The notes under the pieces were generated by a model that saw nothing but the letters and a program-made list of their open reading frames with translations, was not told the DNA's origin and ran no database searches. Below, piece after piece: positions 41,888 through 50,820 of a DNA stretch of 64,000 bases. A program made the translations under genes and the position numbers. Each line of letters begins with the position of its first letter. Position 1 is the stretch's first letter. Origin of the DNA: Scatomonas sp963928055 (lineage in GTDB: Bacteria; Bacillota; Clostridia; Lachnospirales; Lachnospiraceae); the NCBI GenBank assembly GCA_963928055.1, contig CAWVDN010000001.1, positions 124,001 through 188,000 on the forward strand, written 5' to 3'.

Positions 41888-42892
41888 ATGGAAAGGCGGA
41901 TCATTACTACAGATATCACGGAAGAGGACAGAAGGATCGAGGGAAGCCTCAGGCCCCAGCTTCTGGATGATTATATCGGGCAGGAGAAGACAAAGGAAAA
42001 TCTGAAGATCTACATCCAGGCGGCCCGGCAGCGGGGGGACGTGCTGGACCATGTACTGTTCTATGGCCCTCCGGGACTGGGAAAGACCACTCTGGCAGGG
42101 ATCATCGCCAATGAAATGGGCGTGCGCATGAAGGTGACTTCCGGGCCTGCCATTGAGAAGCCCGGGGAGATCGCGGCTATTTTAAACGGACTGAAGGAGG
42201 GGGACGTGCTGTTCGTGGATGAGATCCACCGGCTGAACCGGCAGGTGGAGGAGGTCCTCTATCCGGCCATGGAAGACTTTGCCATTGATATTATGATCGG
42301 CAAGGGGGCTTCCGCCCGATCCATCCGTCTGGAGCTTCCGAAGTTTACTTTGGTGGGGGCTACTACCCGGGCAGGGCTTCTGACCGCTCCCCTGCGGGAC
42401 CGTTTCGGGGTGATCCATCATCTGGAGTTTTACACGGAAGAGGAACTGCAGACCATCATCCTTCGTTCCGCGGAGGTCCTGGGTGTGGAGATCGATGGGG
42501 AGGGGGCTATGGAACTGGCAAGAAGATCCCGGGGAACCCCCAGGCTGGCCAACCGGCTGCTGAAGAGAGTCCGGGATTTCGCCCAGGTCCGCCGCGACGG
42601 CAGCATCGACAAAGAAACCGCTTCCCTGGCCCTGGATCTGCTGGAAGTGGACAAAAACGGACTGGATCAGATCGACCGGCTGCTGCTCCGGACGATCATC
42701 GAAAAGTTTTCCGGAGGCCCTGTAGGGCTGGATACTCTTTCGGCGGCAGTGGGGGAGGACAGCGGTACCATTGAGGACGTCTATGAGCCTTACCTGCTCC
42801 AGCACGGTTTTCTCAGCCGAACGCCGCGAGGAAGGATCGCTCTCCCGGCGGCTTACGAACATCTTGGGATCCCTCTCGGAAAAGAATCCTAG
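41888..42892 (+). CDS. ruvB: Holliday junction ATP-dependent helicase RuvB
   Basis: This 334-residue AAA+ motor drives branch migration. It has Walker A FYGPPGLGKTTLAGI near residue 57, Walker B VLFVDEIHRLN near 103, sensor 1 LVGATTRAGLLTAPLRDRFG near 152, and a C-terminal winged helix with ALAAAVGED-like (here LSAAVGEDSGTIEDVYEPYLLQ, near residues 281-302) and RTPRGR. The start at 41888 has AAGGAG spacing. It forms an operon with ruvA, with zapA 72 bases downstream. Confidence 0.97.
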   Translation: MERRIITTDITEEDRRIEGSLRPQLLDDYIGQEKTKENLKIYIQAARQRGDVLDHVLFYGPPGLGKTTLAGIIANEMGVRMKVTSGPAIEKPGEIAAILNGLKEGDVLFVDEIHRLNRQVEEVLYPAMEDFAIDIMIGKGASARSIRLELPKFTLVGATTRAGLLTAPLRDRFGVIHHLEFYTEEELQTIILRSAEVLGVEIDGEGAMELARRSRGTPRLANRLLKRVRDFAQVRRDGSIDKETASLALDLLEVDKNGLDQIDRLLLRTIIEKFSGGPVGLDTLSAAVGEDSGTIEDVYEPYLLQHGFLSRTPRGRIALPAAYEHLGIPLGKES

Positions 42893-42963
42893 AAAACAGT
42901 TGTTTTTCCGGGAGAGTCGAGGTAATATTAAAAAAAAGAAGGTTTACGAAGGAGATACATTCG

Positions 42964-43347
42964 ATGGCAGCAAAAAATACCGTGAAAGTTTTGATCGACG
43001 GCAGGATCGTCACCCTCAGCGGTTATGAGAGCGAGGAGTATCTGCAGAGAGTGGCATCCTATCTGAATAATAAGATCGCGGAGCTGAGTACCCTGGCCGG
43101 TTACAGCCATCAGCCCCAGGACATAAAAGCCACACTGCTGGCCCTGAATATCGCGGACGATTACTTCAAGGCCAAAGCCCAGGCGGAATCCATGGAAGAA
43201 GACATGGAGGCCAAGGACAGGGAAACTTATGATATCAAGCATGACCTGATCGCCGCGCAGATCCAGATCGACAAGCTGAAACAGGAACTGGAGCAGCTGA
43301 AACAGGAAAGCCAGAAAGCGCCGGGAACAGCGGTAACCCGTTCCTGA
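42964..43347 (+). CDS. zapA: Cell division protein ZapA
   Basis: This 127-residue protein has the ZapA fold: an N-terminal domain (VKVLIDGRIVTLSGYESEEYLQRVASYLNN, about 7-36) and a long C-terminal coiled coil (about 65-118, ending IDKLKQELEQLKQE). ZapA binds and bundles FtsZ. It starts at the ATG at 42964 after GAAGGAGAT. It ends the ruvAB-zapA transcript at a strong terminator. Confidence 0.92.
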   Translation: MAAKNTVKVLIDGRIVTLSGYESEEYLQRVASYLNNKIAELSTLAGYSHQPQDIKATLLALNIADDYFKAKAQAESMEEDMEAKDRETYDIKHDLIAAQIQIDKLKQELEQLKQESQKAPGTAVTRS

Positions 43348-43365
43348 CGAAAACAGAATAAACGG

Positions 43366-43397
43366 AGGGGGTGTTTTCGGGAACATCCCCCTTTTTG
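43366..43397 (+). terminator. Rho-independent terminator after zapA
   Basis: agggggtgtt (43366-43375) pairs with aacatccccct (43382-43392), followed by TTTTT. It lies just ahead of the U32 gene, which therefore needs readthrough or a promoter I cannot see. Confidence 0.88.
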
Positions 43398-43413
43398 TTA
43401 GAGGAGAGGAAAC

Positions 43414-45624
43414 ATGAGGCAGGCAGAACTTCTGGCGCCGGCAGGCTCGTTTCAGTCCCTGCGGGCAGCTTTCGCGGCGGGGGCCGACGCGGTCTATACC
43501 GGAGGGACCCTTTTCGGGGCACGGGCCTACGCGGACAATTTAAATCAGGAAAGCCTTCTGGAAGCCATAGAGGAAGCGCACCTGGCAGGGAAAAAGCTTT
43601 ATCTGACCGTCAACACCCTCCTGAAAGAGGAGGAGCTGAAAGAGCAGCTTTACGAGTATCTGAAGCCCTATTACGAAGCCGGACTTGACGGCGTTCTGGT
43701 ACAGGATTTCGGAGTGCTTTCTTTTGTGAGGCGGGAGTTTCCGGAACTGCCCCTCCATGCCAGCACCCAGATGACGCTTACCGGTCCTGCCGGCGCCCGC
43801 TTTCTGGAAGGGCAGGGTGTGAAAAGACTGGTGGCGGCCCGGGAACTTTCCCTGGAGGAACTGGCCCGGATCCACGAGAACACCTCTGCAGAGCTGGAGG
43901 CCTTTGTACACGGCGCCCTCTGTTACAGTTATTCCGGCCAGTGCCTTATGAGCAGCCTGATCGGCGGCCGGAGCGGAAACAGGGGCCGCTGCGCCCAGCC
44001 CTGCCGGCTGCCCTACCAGGTTTTTGAAAAGGGGCGCAGGCTGAACGGAAAAAACACAGCCTATCCGCTGAATACCAAGGATATGTGTACTTTGGAGCTG
44101 ATCCCCAGGATCCTTCGGGCCGGAGTTTACTCCCTGAAGATCGAGGGCCGTATGAAAAAACCGGAATATACTGCCGGCGTAGTGGAGATCTACCGGAAAT
44201 ACCTGGATCTTTATCTGGAGGACCAGGATCGCTTTGACCGCTGCCCGGAGGCTTTCCGGGCGGAACCCGGGGATCTGAAACGGCTGTTCCAGCTGTTTAA
44301 CCGGGACGGATTCAACCAGAGCTATTTTCTGGTGAGGAACGGAAGAGAGATGATGGCTCTCCGCAATGAAAAGCTTACGGGAAAAAACGGCGGGAACGGC
44401 GCACAGAAGGAAAGGCTGCCGGAGATCCGCCGGAAAAGCCGGGGCATAGAGGGGGAACTGTATCTTGCGCCGGAAGAACCGGCCTGTTTGAAGGTGTCCC
44501 TGGGAGAGGTCTCCGCGGAGAGCATCCGGGAAGGAGTACAGCCTTCCAAAACCCAGCCGCTCACCGAGGACAGAGTACGGCGGCAGATCCAAAAAACGGG
44601 GAACAGCCCCTTCTTTTTTGAAAAGCTTCAGATCCATCTGCGGGGAGAGGTTTTCGTTCCCCTGCAGCTGCTGAACGAACTCCGCCGGGAGGCTCTGGAA
44701 AAGCTGCGGGAAGCCCTGCTGGAGAAATTCCGGAGAAAAATGCCGGAGAAGCGGGAGAAGATCCTGCCGGATCCGGGAGCAAAGAAAAAGGCCGAAACAG
44801 AAAAGATCTGGGCCTTGCCCGAGACAGAGGAACAGTTTGAAAGCCTGCTGGGTGTTTCCGGCATTGACGGCTTCTATCTCCCTGTTTTTCCGGGAAAAGG
44901 AAAAAACCGGGTAATCCGCTGGCATTCCGCGGCGGAAAAAGCGGTCCGCGCCGGCCGGGAAGTCCGGCTGGCCCTGCCTTACATCACCCGGGCCGACGGA
45001 CGGTCCGAAGAGCTTCGGGAGCTGATCGCCCGGGAGAAAAGCCTCCTTTCGGGAATCCTTGTCAGGAATCTGGAAAGTCTGGCGATTCTGATGGAAATGG
45101 GTCTGCAGGGGCTTGCGGTCCTGGACGCCGGCATGTATACTTGGAATGATCAGGCGGTAAAGTTCTGGAGAGAGCTGGGCGTAAAAGGAAACACAGCCCC
45201 TCTGGAACTGAACCGGAGGGAGCTGTCCCGCAGGGACAACCGGGACAGCGAGCTGATCCTTTACGGAAGAGCGCCTATGATGATCACCGCCCAGTGCCTG
45301 AAGAAAAATCTGGACCGCTGCGCCGGCAGTTTCAGCCGTCTGCTCCTGCGTGACAGAAAGGGCGCGGAGTTTCCCGTTCAATGCGACTGCGGGAACTGCG
45401 GCAATATCATCTACAACAGCCTGCCTCTGGATCTGGCGGGAGAGTGGGAGAACGTCCGGGAACTCGGCTTTTCCGCTTACCGCCTGCAGTTCACGGTAGA
45501 AACGGGAAAAGAGGCGGCAAAGACGGCTCAGGAGATCCTGGCTGTCCTGAGGCAGAAAAAAGGGCCGGAGTGCCGGTCCGGGTCCAACGGTACAAAAGGA
45601 CACTTCCGGCGGGGAGTGGAATAA
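43414..45624 (+). CDS. U32 family protein, RlhA-like
   Basis: This 736-residue protein has the peptidase U32 signature EAFVHGALCYSYSGQCLMS near residue 165, followed by GNRGRCAQPCRLPY with further conserved cysteines. Long U32 proteins with a C-terminal extension (here from about 380, including CDCGNCGNIIYN near 655) resemble E. coli RlhA (YdcP), which hydroxylates a cytidine in 23S rRNA. Proteolytic activity is reported for some other members. The extra cysteines suggest an iron-sulfur or metal site. It lies between zapA and the ftsW/PBP pair. Confidence 0.88.
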   Translation: MRQAELLAPAGSFQSLRAAFAAGADAVYTGGTLFGARAYADNLNQESLLEAIEEAHLAGKKLYLTVNTLLKEEELKEQLYEYLKPYYEAGLDGVLVQDFGVLSFVRREFPELPLHASTQMTLTGPAGARFLEGQGVKRLVAARELSLEELARIHENTSAELEAFVHGALCYSYSGQCLMSSLIGGRSGNRGRCAQPCRLPYQVFEKGRRLNGKNTAYPLNTKDMCTLELIPRILRAGVYSLKIEGRMKKPEYTAGVVEIYRKYLDLYLEDQDRFDRCPEAFRAEPGDLKRLFQLFNRDGFNQSYFLVRNGREMMALRNEKLTGKNGGNGAQKERLPEIRRKSRGIEGELYLAPEEPACLKVSLGEVSAESIREGVQPSKTQPLTEDRVRRQIQKTGNSPFFFEKLQIHLRGEVFVPLQLLNELRREALEKLREALLEKFRRKMPEKREKILPDPGAKKKAETEKIWALPETEEQFESLLGVSGIDGFYLPVFPGKGKNRVIRWHSAAEKAVRAGREVRLALPYITRADGRSEELRELIAREKSLLSGILVRNLESLAILMEMGLQGLAVLDAGMYTWNDQAVKFWRELGVKGNTAPLELNRRELSRRDNRDSELILYGRAPMMITAQCLKKNLDRCAGSFSRLLLRDRKGAEFPVQCDCGNCGNIIYNSLPLDLAGEWENVRELGFSAYRLQFTVETGKEAAKTAQEILAVLRQKKGPECRSGSNGTKGHFRRGVE

Positions 45625-45633
45625 GGGGTAACT

Positions 45634-47100
45634 ATGGTTCGTATCATTGCTGAAATCTCAAAATATCTGCTTCTTCTGCTCATGGTTTTCTTCACCATGG
45701 AAACGTTTATGGTGCTGAAAAAAAAGAACGAGGAAGCCAGAAGGAGGATCATGCGGCGGCAGATCCTGCTGATGCTGCTGTTTAATTTTACGGCTTTTCT
45801 GGTCATGTTCCTTCAGACTTACAGTCTGAACATGATCTTTATGTATCTGGGAGTGATCCTGTATATCCTGGTGGTACAGGGGCTGTACCGCGTGATCTAC
45901 AAAAAGGCGTCCCTGATCCTGCTGAACACCATGTGCATGCTGCTTTCCGTGGGCTTTGTGATCCAGAGCAGGCTTTCTCTGGACAATGCCCTGAAGCAGC
46001 TGATCATTGTTTCGGCGGCGACGCTTTTGTCCTTTGTGGTGCCGGTGATCGTCCGCAAGGTAAAGCTGGTAAAGGATCTGACCTGGCTGTACGGGATCGC
46101 GGGGGTTCTGCTGCTGGCAGCGGTGCTGATGTATTCCACCGTCTACCAGGGAGCGAATCTTTCCCTGCAGTTTTACGGGATCTCGTTCCAGTTTTCGGAA
46201 TTTGTAAAGATCACCTTTGTCTTTTTTGTGGCCGGCATGCTGCAGAAGGATCTTTCCCTGAAACGGATCCTGCTGGCCACGGTGCTGGCGGCCATGCATG
46301 TGGGGATCCTGGTGCTCTCCACGGATCTGGGCGCGGCGCTGATCTATTTTATCACGTATGTGGTCATGATCTACGTGGCTACCAGAAAAGCCAGATACGC
46401 TCTGGCGGGACTGGGATGCGGAGCCCTGGCGGCTCTGGCGGCATACCGGCTTTTCCATCATGTGCGGGTCAGAGTCAGCATCTGGCAGGATCCCTTCGCG
46501 GATCCCCAGCGCACCGGGTATCAGATCATTCAGGCTCTGTTCGGCATCTGCGCCGGGGGCTGGTTCGGGACCGGACTTTTTCAGGGATCGCCGGACCTGA
46601 TCCCTCTGGCCAGTGAGGATTCCACCTTCGCGGCGATCTGCGAGGAAATGGGCGTGCTTTTCGCTATCTGCCTGCTGCTGCTCTGCATGGGGATGTATCT
46701 GCTTCTGGTGAATATCTCCATGAAGATGAGCAAGCCTTTCTATAAACTGATCGCCATCGGACTCAGCACGGAATATGCTTTCCAGGTGTTTCTGACTGTG
46801 GGGGGCGCCGTGAAATTTATCCCGCTGACCGGGGTCACGCTTCCGCTGGTCAGCTACGGAGGCAGCTCCGTGGTGTGTACGATCCTGATGCTGGCCATTA
46901 TCCAGGGCCTTTATATATTAAGAGAAGATGAGGATGAGCAGTTTGAAGAAAAACAGCGGCAAACAGAAGCAAAAGACAGACATAAGAAGAACGGACCGGA
47001 TCCGTGGGACGGACCGGGAATGGGAGGCGGAAGCGCGCCCCAGGAGGACGAACTCTCCAGAAGGATCCAGGAGCAGACAGAAAAAAGCCTCAACTGGTAG
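45634..47100 (+). CDS. FtsW/RodA/SpoVE family protein
   Basis: This 488-residue SEDS glycosyltransferase polymerises lipid II with a partner class B PBP. About eleven hydrophobic segments are followed by a hydrophilic tail of about 55 residues. Motifs: TDLGAALIYFITYVVMIYVATRK near residue 229 and GGAVKFIPLTGVTLPLVSYGGSS near 390. The cytoplasmic tail is rich in Gly, Asp and Glu, and its coding sequence overlaps the start of the PBP gene by up to 173 bases. Whether it serves division, elongation or sporulation cannot be decided from sequence. Confidence 0.92.
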   Translation: MVRIIAEISKYLLLLLMVFFTMETFMVLKKKNEEARRRIMRRQILLMLLFNFTAFLVMFLQTYSLNMIFMYLGVILYILVVQGLYRVIYKKASLILLNTMCMLLSVGFVIQSRLSLDNALKQLIIVSAATLLSFVVPVIVRKVKLVKDLTWLYGIAGVLLLAAVLMYSTVYQGANLSLQFYGISFQFSEFVKITFVFFVAGMLQKDLSLKRILLATVLAAMHVGILVLSTDLGAALIYFITYVVMIYVATRKARYALAGLGCGALAALAAYRLFHHVRVRVSIWQDPFADPQRTGYQIIQALFGICAGGWFGTGLFQGSPDLIPLASEDSTFAAICEEMGVLFAICLLLLCMGMYLLLVNISMKMSKPFYKLIAIGLSTEYAFQVFLTVGGAVKFIPLTGVTLPLVSYGGSSVVCTILMLAIIQGLYILREDEDEQFEEKQRQTEAKDRHKKNGPDPWDGPGMGGGSAPQEDELSRRIQEQTEKSLNW

Positions 47101-48496
47101 GCCTTATGTGATCGTCTCGTATTTCTTCGTGTTCCTTTTTCTGGGTCTGATCGCCTATGTGGCCTATTTTCAGGCTGCGGAAAGCGGGAAATACCTCAGC
47201 GGCGATTACAGCCAGTACGATCAGCGGCAGCAGAAAATGGCGGAACAGGTGATCCGCGGATCTATCCTGGCTTCCGACGGTACGGCCCTGGCCCAGACCC
47301 AGGTGGATGAGGAGGGGAACGAGCACAGAGTCTATCCCTACGACGAGCTTTTCGCCCACACGGTGGGCTATGAGGATTACGGCGGAAGCGGACTGGAGGC
47401 TTCCCGGGGAAGAGATCTCCTGCAGTCGCACGCGGATCCCCTGGAACAGCTGCAGCAGGAACTGCAGGATGAAAAAAAACAGGGAGACAACCTGGTGACT
47501 TCTCTGGACGTGGAACTGCAGCAGGCGGCTTATGAAGCGCTGGGAGACAATCGGGGAGCGGTGGTGGCGCTGGAAGCTTCCACAGGCAGGATCCTGCTGG
47601 ATGTGAGCAAACCGGGTTTCAACCCCAACCTGCTGGATGAGGAATGGGACTATCTGATCAATGACGAAGAGAGCAGCCCGCTGCTGAACCGGGCGCTTCA
47701 GGGACTGTATCCCCCGGGCTCCACCTTTAAGATCGTCACCGCTCTGGCTTATTACCGGGAACACGGGACCTTCGAGGATTTCAGCTTTGAATGCCAGGGG
47801 GAATACACGGCGGGAGGATATACCATCCACTGTACGGGAACCGTCCATGGGCAGGAAGATTTTGCCGATGCCTTCGCCAATTCCTGCAACTGCGCCTTTG
47901 CCCAAATCGGGATCGAACTGGGAGCGGAAAAGCTGCAGCAGGCGGCGGAGAGCCTGGGCTTTAACATGGAACTGCCGGAGAACATCGGCCTTCCCACTGT
48001 GGACAGCCGCTTCAGCCTGGGCGCCTATGACGGGGATCCCCTGACCATGCAGACCGCTATCGGCCAGGGAAATACTCTGGCGACGCCTCTGGAAATGGCT
48101 ATGACGGCGCAGGCCGTGGCCAACGGCGGAAAGATCATGTCCCCCAGCCTGGTGGACCGGGTAGAGACCTATCAGGGGGCTGTGGTGGACCGCAGCAGTC
48201 CGGAGGTCCTGACCCAGGCCATGACGGAGCAGGAGGCCGCGGCCATCAAGGAACTGATGAAAGCCGTGGTCAGCTACGGTACGGCCTCCTCCCTTTCCGA
48301 TCTCCCCTATAACATTGCCGGAAAAACAGGTACGGCGGAATACGATGCCGAGGGCAACGCGCACGCCTGGTTCGTGGGATTTTCGGATACGGGAGACCGG
48401 GATATCGTGGTGGCGGTCATCGTGGAAGAGGGCCAGAGCGGTTCCGGCGCGGCGGTTCCCGTGGCCAGAGCGGTTTTTGAGAGCTATTTCCGCTGA
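46928..48496 (+). CDS. Class B penicillin-binding protein (transpeptidase)
   Basis: This 522-residue protein has a basic N-terminal tail (about 1-60), one membrane segment (about 61-82, VIVSYFFVFLFLGLIAYVAYF), a short linker domain and a transpeptidase domain. Active-site motifs are SxxK in PPGSTFKI near residue 260, SxN in ANSCNCAF near 318, and KTG in IAGKTGTAEYD near 463. It lacks a large dimerisation module, like PbpA-type partners of SEDS proteins. The start is uncertain: ATG 46928 or 46934 give a 173-base overlap with the SEDS gene, while GTG 47107 would start directly at the membrane segment. Confidence 0.9.
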   Translation: MRMSSLKKNSGKQKQKTDIRRTDRIRGTDREWEAEARPRRTNSPEGSRSRQKKASTGRPYVIVSYFFVFLFLGLIAYVAYFQAAESGKYLSGDYSQYDQRQQKMAEQVIRGSILASDGTALAQTQVDEEGNEHRVYPYDELFAHTVGYEDYGGSGLEASRGRDLLQSHADPLEQLQQELQDEKKQGDNLVTSLDVELQQAAYEALGDNRGAVVALEASTGRILLDVSKPGFNPNLLDEEWDYLINDEESSPLLNRALQGLYPPGSTFKIVTALAYYREHGTFEDFSFECQGEYTAGGYTIHCTGTVHGQEDFADAFANSCNCAFAQIGIELGAEKLQQAAESLGFNMELPENIGLPTVDSRFSLGAYDGDPLTMQTAIGQGNTLATPLEMAMTAQAVANGGKIMSPSLVDRVETYQGAVVDRSSPEVLTQAMTEQEAAAIKELMKAVVSYGTASSLSDLPYNIAGKTGTAEYDAEGNAHAWFVGFSDTGDRDIVVAVIVEEGQSGSGAAVPVARAVFESYFR

Positions 48497-48502
48497 CCCG
48501 CC

Positions 48503-48531
48503 TTGCGCGGCAGTCTGAAAAAGGGTATACT
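48503..48531 (+). promoter_or_regulatory. Predicted SigA promoter for the Nudix-YtfJ operon
   Basis: TTGCGC (48503-48508) and TATACT (48526-48531) are separated by 17 bases, right after the PBP stop codon. Confidence 0.6.
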
Positions 48532-48549
48532 GTTACAGGAGGAATGACT

Positions 48550-49011
48550 ATGATCGAGGCAACAAGCTGTGGCGGGATAGTAATCTATCGGGGGAAGATC
48601 CTGACCCTGTATAAAAGCTATAAAAATAAATATGAAGGATGGGTCCTGCCCAAGGGGACCGTGGAGGACGGAGAGGAATACGAGGATACCGCGGTGCGGG
48701 AAGTGCTGGAGGAAACAGGGGTAAGGGCCTCCATCGTCAAGTATATCGGCAGAAGCCGCTACAGCTTCAATGTGCCGGAGGACACGGTAGAAAAGGAAGT
48801 GCACTGGTTTCTCATGCGGGCCGGAAGCTATTACAGCAGGCCGCAGCGGGAAGAGTATTTTCTGGATTCCGGCTATTATAAATACCATGAGGCGTACCAC
48901 CTCCTGAAATTCTCCAACGAACGGCAGATCCTGGAACGGGCCTACGGGGAATATCTGGAGCTGAAAAAGGCAAATCTCTGGGGAAACAGGACCTATGGCA
49001 GAATGGTATAA
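48550..49011 (+). CDS. Nudix hydrolase
   Basis: This 153-residue protein starts at the ATG at 48550, correctly spaced from AGGAGG at 48537-48542; an ATG at 48544 is too close. The Nudix box GTVEDGEEYEDTAVREVLEETGV (about 33-55) is complete, with all metal-binding glutamates. Nudix enzymes hydrolyse nucleoside diphosphates linked to another moiety; the substrate is unknown. It overlaps the next small gene by 17 bases. Confidence 0.9.
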   Translation: MIEATSCGGIVIYRGKILTLYKSYKNKYEGWVLPKGTVEDGEEYEDTAVREVLEETGVRASIVKYIGRSRYSFNVPEDTVEKEVHWFLMRAGSYYSRPQREEYFLDSGYYKYHEAYHLLKFSNERQILERAYGEYLELKKANLWGNRTYGRMV

Positions 49012-49312
49012 AAACTTATATGTAGGGGAAAAAATAAAAAGAAAACAGCGCAGAGCCATGCGCCTGGTAAACCGAGGCTGCCTGGTGCCGGACCTGTATC
49101 TGATCACTCTGGCCGCCAACGGAAAGGACCAGCTGGACATCCTGGAGGCGCGGCGCTTCCTGCTGTCTTCCGGCGAGGGCAAGCAGCCGGAGATCATCGG
49201 CATGGCGCTGGGATACCGGGAGGCACTGGAACTGGTGTGCCGTATCGCCGAGGAGTCCCGCCGGGCTGGCTGCGGCGGAGATCTGCTGGCTTACCTGGGA
49301 AGGAGGCAGTAA
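48995..49312 (+). CDS. Uncharacterised 105-residue protein
   Basis: A small soluble protein, predominantly helical in appearance, with a basic N terminus (KIKRKQRRAMRLVNRG) and two cysteines (about residues 29 and 93). I recognise no family. It overlaps the Nudix gene by 17 bases and is followed 2 bases later by the DUF2953 gene, so it is probably translated in one operon with Nudix, DUF2953 and YtfJ. Codon use matches its neighbours. Confidence 0.7.
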   Translation: MAEWYKNLYVGEKIKRKQRRAMRLVNRGCLVPDLYLITLAANGKDQLDILEARRFLLSSGEGKQPEIIGMALGYREALELVCRIAEESRRAGCGGDLLAYLGRRQ

Positions 49313-49314
49313 GA

Positions 49315-50181
49315 GTGCATATTCTCATGAGTATTCTCACCATTGCCGGAACCGTGCTGCTGATCCTTCTGGCAGTGGCGGCGGCGTTGGTGCTGGCTCT
49401 GCTCTTTGTGCCGGTGCGCTATGGAGGCCGCGGGGTAAAGCAGGGAGAACGGCTGGAAGTCCGGGGGCATGTTTCCTGGATGTTCCGTCTGGTATATGTG
49501 CGGGCGTACTACCGGGAGAAAAAGGCCGGGGCAGAGGTTTATATCCTGGGGATCCCCCTTCTGCGGCTGAAAAAATATCTGGAGGCGCGGAAACATAAGA
49601 AGAGCGTAAAATCCCGGACTCCGGCGGAAAACCCGCGGACGGTCCATAAAAAACCCACCGTGGCTCCGGCGGAGCAGCCTCCTTTTGAAAAATCTTCCGT
49701 GAAGGAAAGCCCTCTCCGGGAAGCGGAACCGATCTCCCGGAAAGAAAAGCCGGAAAAACAAGGAGGGCCGGGGGAAAGGCTCAGGAAAATCCGGTTCACA
49801 ATCCGGAATTTCTGTGTTAAAATCAAAGAATGGTATAGCTATTTCCGGACCGATACCTTTCAGGAAGCATTCCGGACGGCGCGGGAGCGGGGAAAAAAGA
49901 TCCTGAAACATGTCCTTCCGAAAAAAGTCCGCGGATATATACGGTTTGGATTTGAGGATCCCTCCACCACGGGACAGCTGCTGGGAGCGGCAGGGCTGCT
50001 GCTGCCGGTGATCCCGGAAAAACTCCGGCTGATCCCGGATTTTCAGGAACAGTGCCTGGAGGCGGACGTGACTGTCCGGGGGAGGATCGTCCTGTTCGTG
50101 GTCCTGAAAAACGGACTGGCCCTTTACAGGAACAGGGCTGTGCAGAAGGTGATCAGAAAATTTCAGCATAAGGAGGCATAA
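49315..50181 (+). CDS. DUF2953 membrane protein
   Basis: The likely start is the GTG at 49315 behind AGGAGG (288 residues). One N-terminal membrane helix (about 4-30) is followed by a hydrophilic region rich in Lys, Pro and Glu (about 100-165). A conserved-looking C-terminal domain includes FRTDTFQEAFRTARERGKKILKHVLPKK and GRIVLFVVLKNGLALYRNR. DUF2953 proteins are frequently next to ytfJ in spore formers, as here (3 bases apart). No enzymatic motif is visible. Confidence 0.75.
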   Translation: MHILMSILTIAGTVLLILLAVAAALVLALLFVPVRYGGRGVKQGERLEVRGHVSWMFRLVYVRAYYREKKAGAEVYILGIPLLRLKKYLEARKHKKSVKSRTPAENPRTVHKKPTVAPAEQPPFEKSSVKESPLREAEPISRKEKPEKQGGPGERLRKIRFTIRNFCVKIKEWYSYFRTDTFQEAFRTARERGKKILKHVLPKKVRGYIRFGFEDPSTTGQLLGAAGLLLPVIPEKLRLIPDFQEQCLEADVTVRGRIVLFVVLKNGLALYRNRAVQKVIRKFQHKEA

Positions 50182-50183
50182 AG

Positions 50184-50600
50184 ATGTCTGAGGAGAAGAA
50201 AAACAACGATTTCCAGTCTACCGTAGAGGCTCTTTTTAAAGGAATGGACAGTTTTATCACCACCAAGACCGTGGTGGGAGACGCCATCCACATCGGTGAT
50301 ACCATCATCCTTCCCCTGGTGGATGTTTCCTTCGGAGTGGCAGCCGGGGCGTTTTCCAACGAGGCGAAGAACAACGGCGGAGGCGGCATGGGAGGAAAGA
50401 TCACCCCCAGCGCCATCCTGGTGATCAATCAAAACGGGACAAAGCTGGTAAACGTCAGAAATCAGGACGCCGTTACCAAGATCCTGGACATGATCCCGGA
50501 TATCGCCGCGCGTTTTACGAAAAAAGGCGGCCGGGATACGTATACCGAGGAAGAGTTCGAGCATATACTGAACCAAGAGAAGGAAAAAGAGCAGGAATAG
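50184..50600 (+). CDS. ytfJ: Sporulation protein YtfJ / GerW
   Basis: This 138-residue protein of the GerW/YtfJ family has the features GDTIILPLVDVSFGVAAGAFSNE near residue 38 and a glycine-rich loop, then PSAILVINQNGTKLVNVRN near 73. In Bacillus the family is needed for proper spore germination. It lies 2 bases after the DUF2953 gene and 4 bases before a 46-residue membrane peptide gene. Its presence supports a spore-forming host. Confidence 0.9.
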   Translation: MSEEKKNNDFQSTVEALFKGMDSFITTKTVVGDAIHIGDTIILPLVDVSFGVAAGAFSNEAKNNGGGGMGGKITPSAILVINQNGTKLVNVRNQDAVTKILDMIPDIAARFTKKGGRDTYTEEEFEHILNQEKEKEQE

Positions 50601-50604
50601 GCAG

Positions 50605-50745
50605 ATGAAGCGTCTGATCGGGTTCCTTATGTTCTGGACCGGAGCTGGGATCTTTCTGGGACTGGTGATCCCGAACACATTTCTCGCGGTACTGACCGCG
50701 GGAGCGCTGCTGCTGGCAGGCTACAATCTGTTCTGCGCCTGCTGA
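50605..50745 (+). CDS. Small hydrophobic membrane peptide, 46 residues
   Basis: An open frame from ATG 50605 to TGA 50743-50745 encodes two predicted membrane helices (about 4-22 and 26-42) separated by IPN and ends in CAC. It follows ytfJ by only 4 bases and precedes the operon terminator, and its hydrophobic pattern is coherent, so I treat it as a real small gene. No function is known to me. It is too short for most gene finders. Confidence 0.6.
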   Translation: MKRLIGFLMFWTGAGIFLGLVIPNTFLAVLTAGALLLAGYNLFCAC

Positions 50746-50765
50746 AGAAAAGTAAAGAAATAAGA

Positions 50766-50804
50766 AAAAGGCCCGACACCCGCAGGTGAAGAGCCTTTCT
50801 TTTA
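50766..50804. terminator. Bidirectional terminator between ytfJ operon and rpmB
   Basis: aaaaggc (50766-50772) pairs with gcctttctttt (50792-50802), with an inner cacc/ggtg stem. A and T runs on both sides let it serve both convergent genes. Confidence 0.8.
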
Positions 50805-50820
50805 TGCCTTGAACAAGGGC

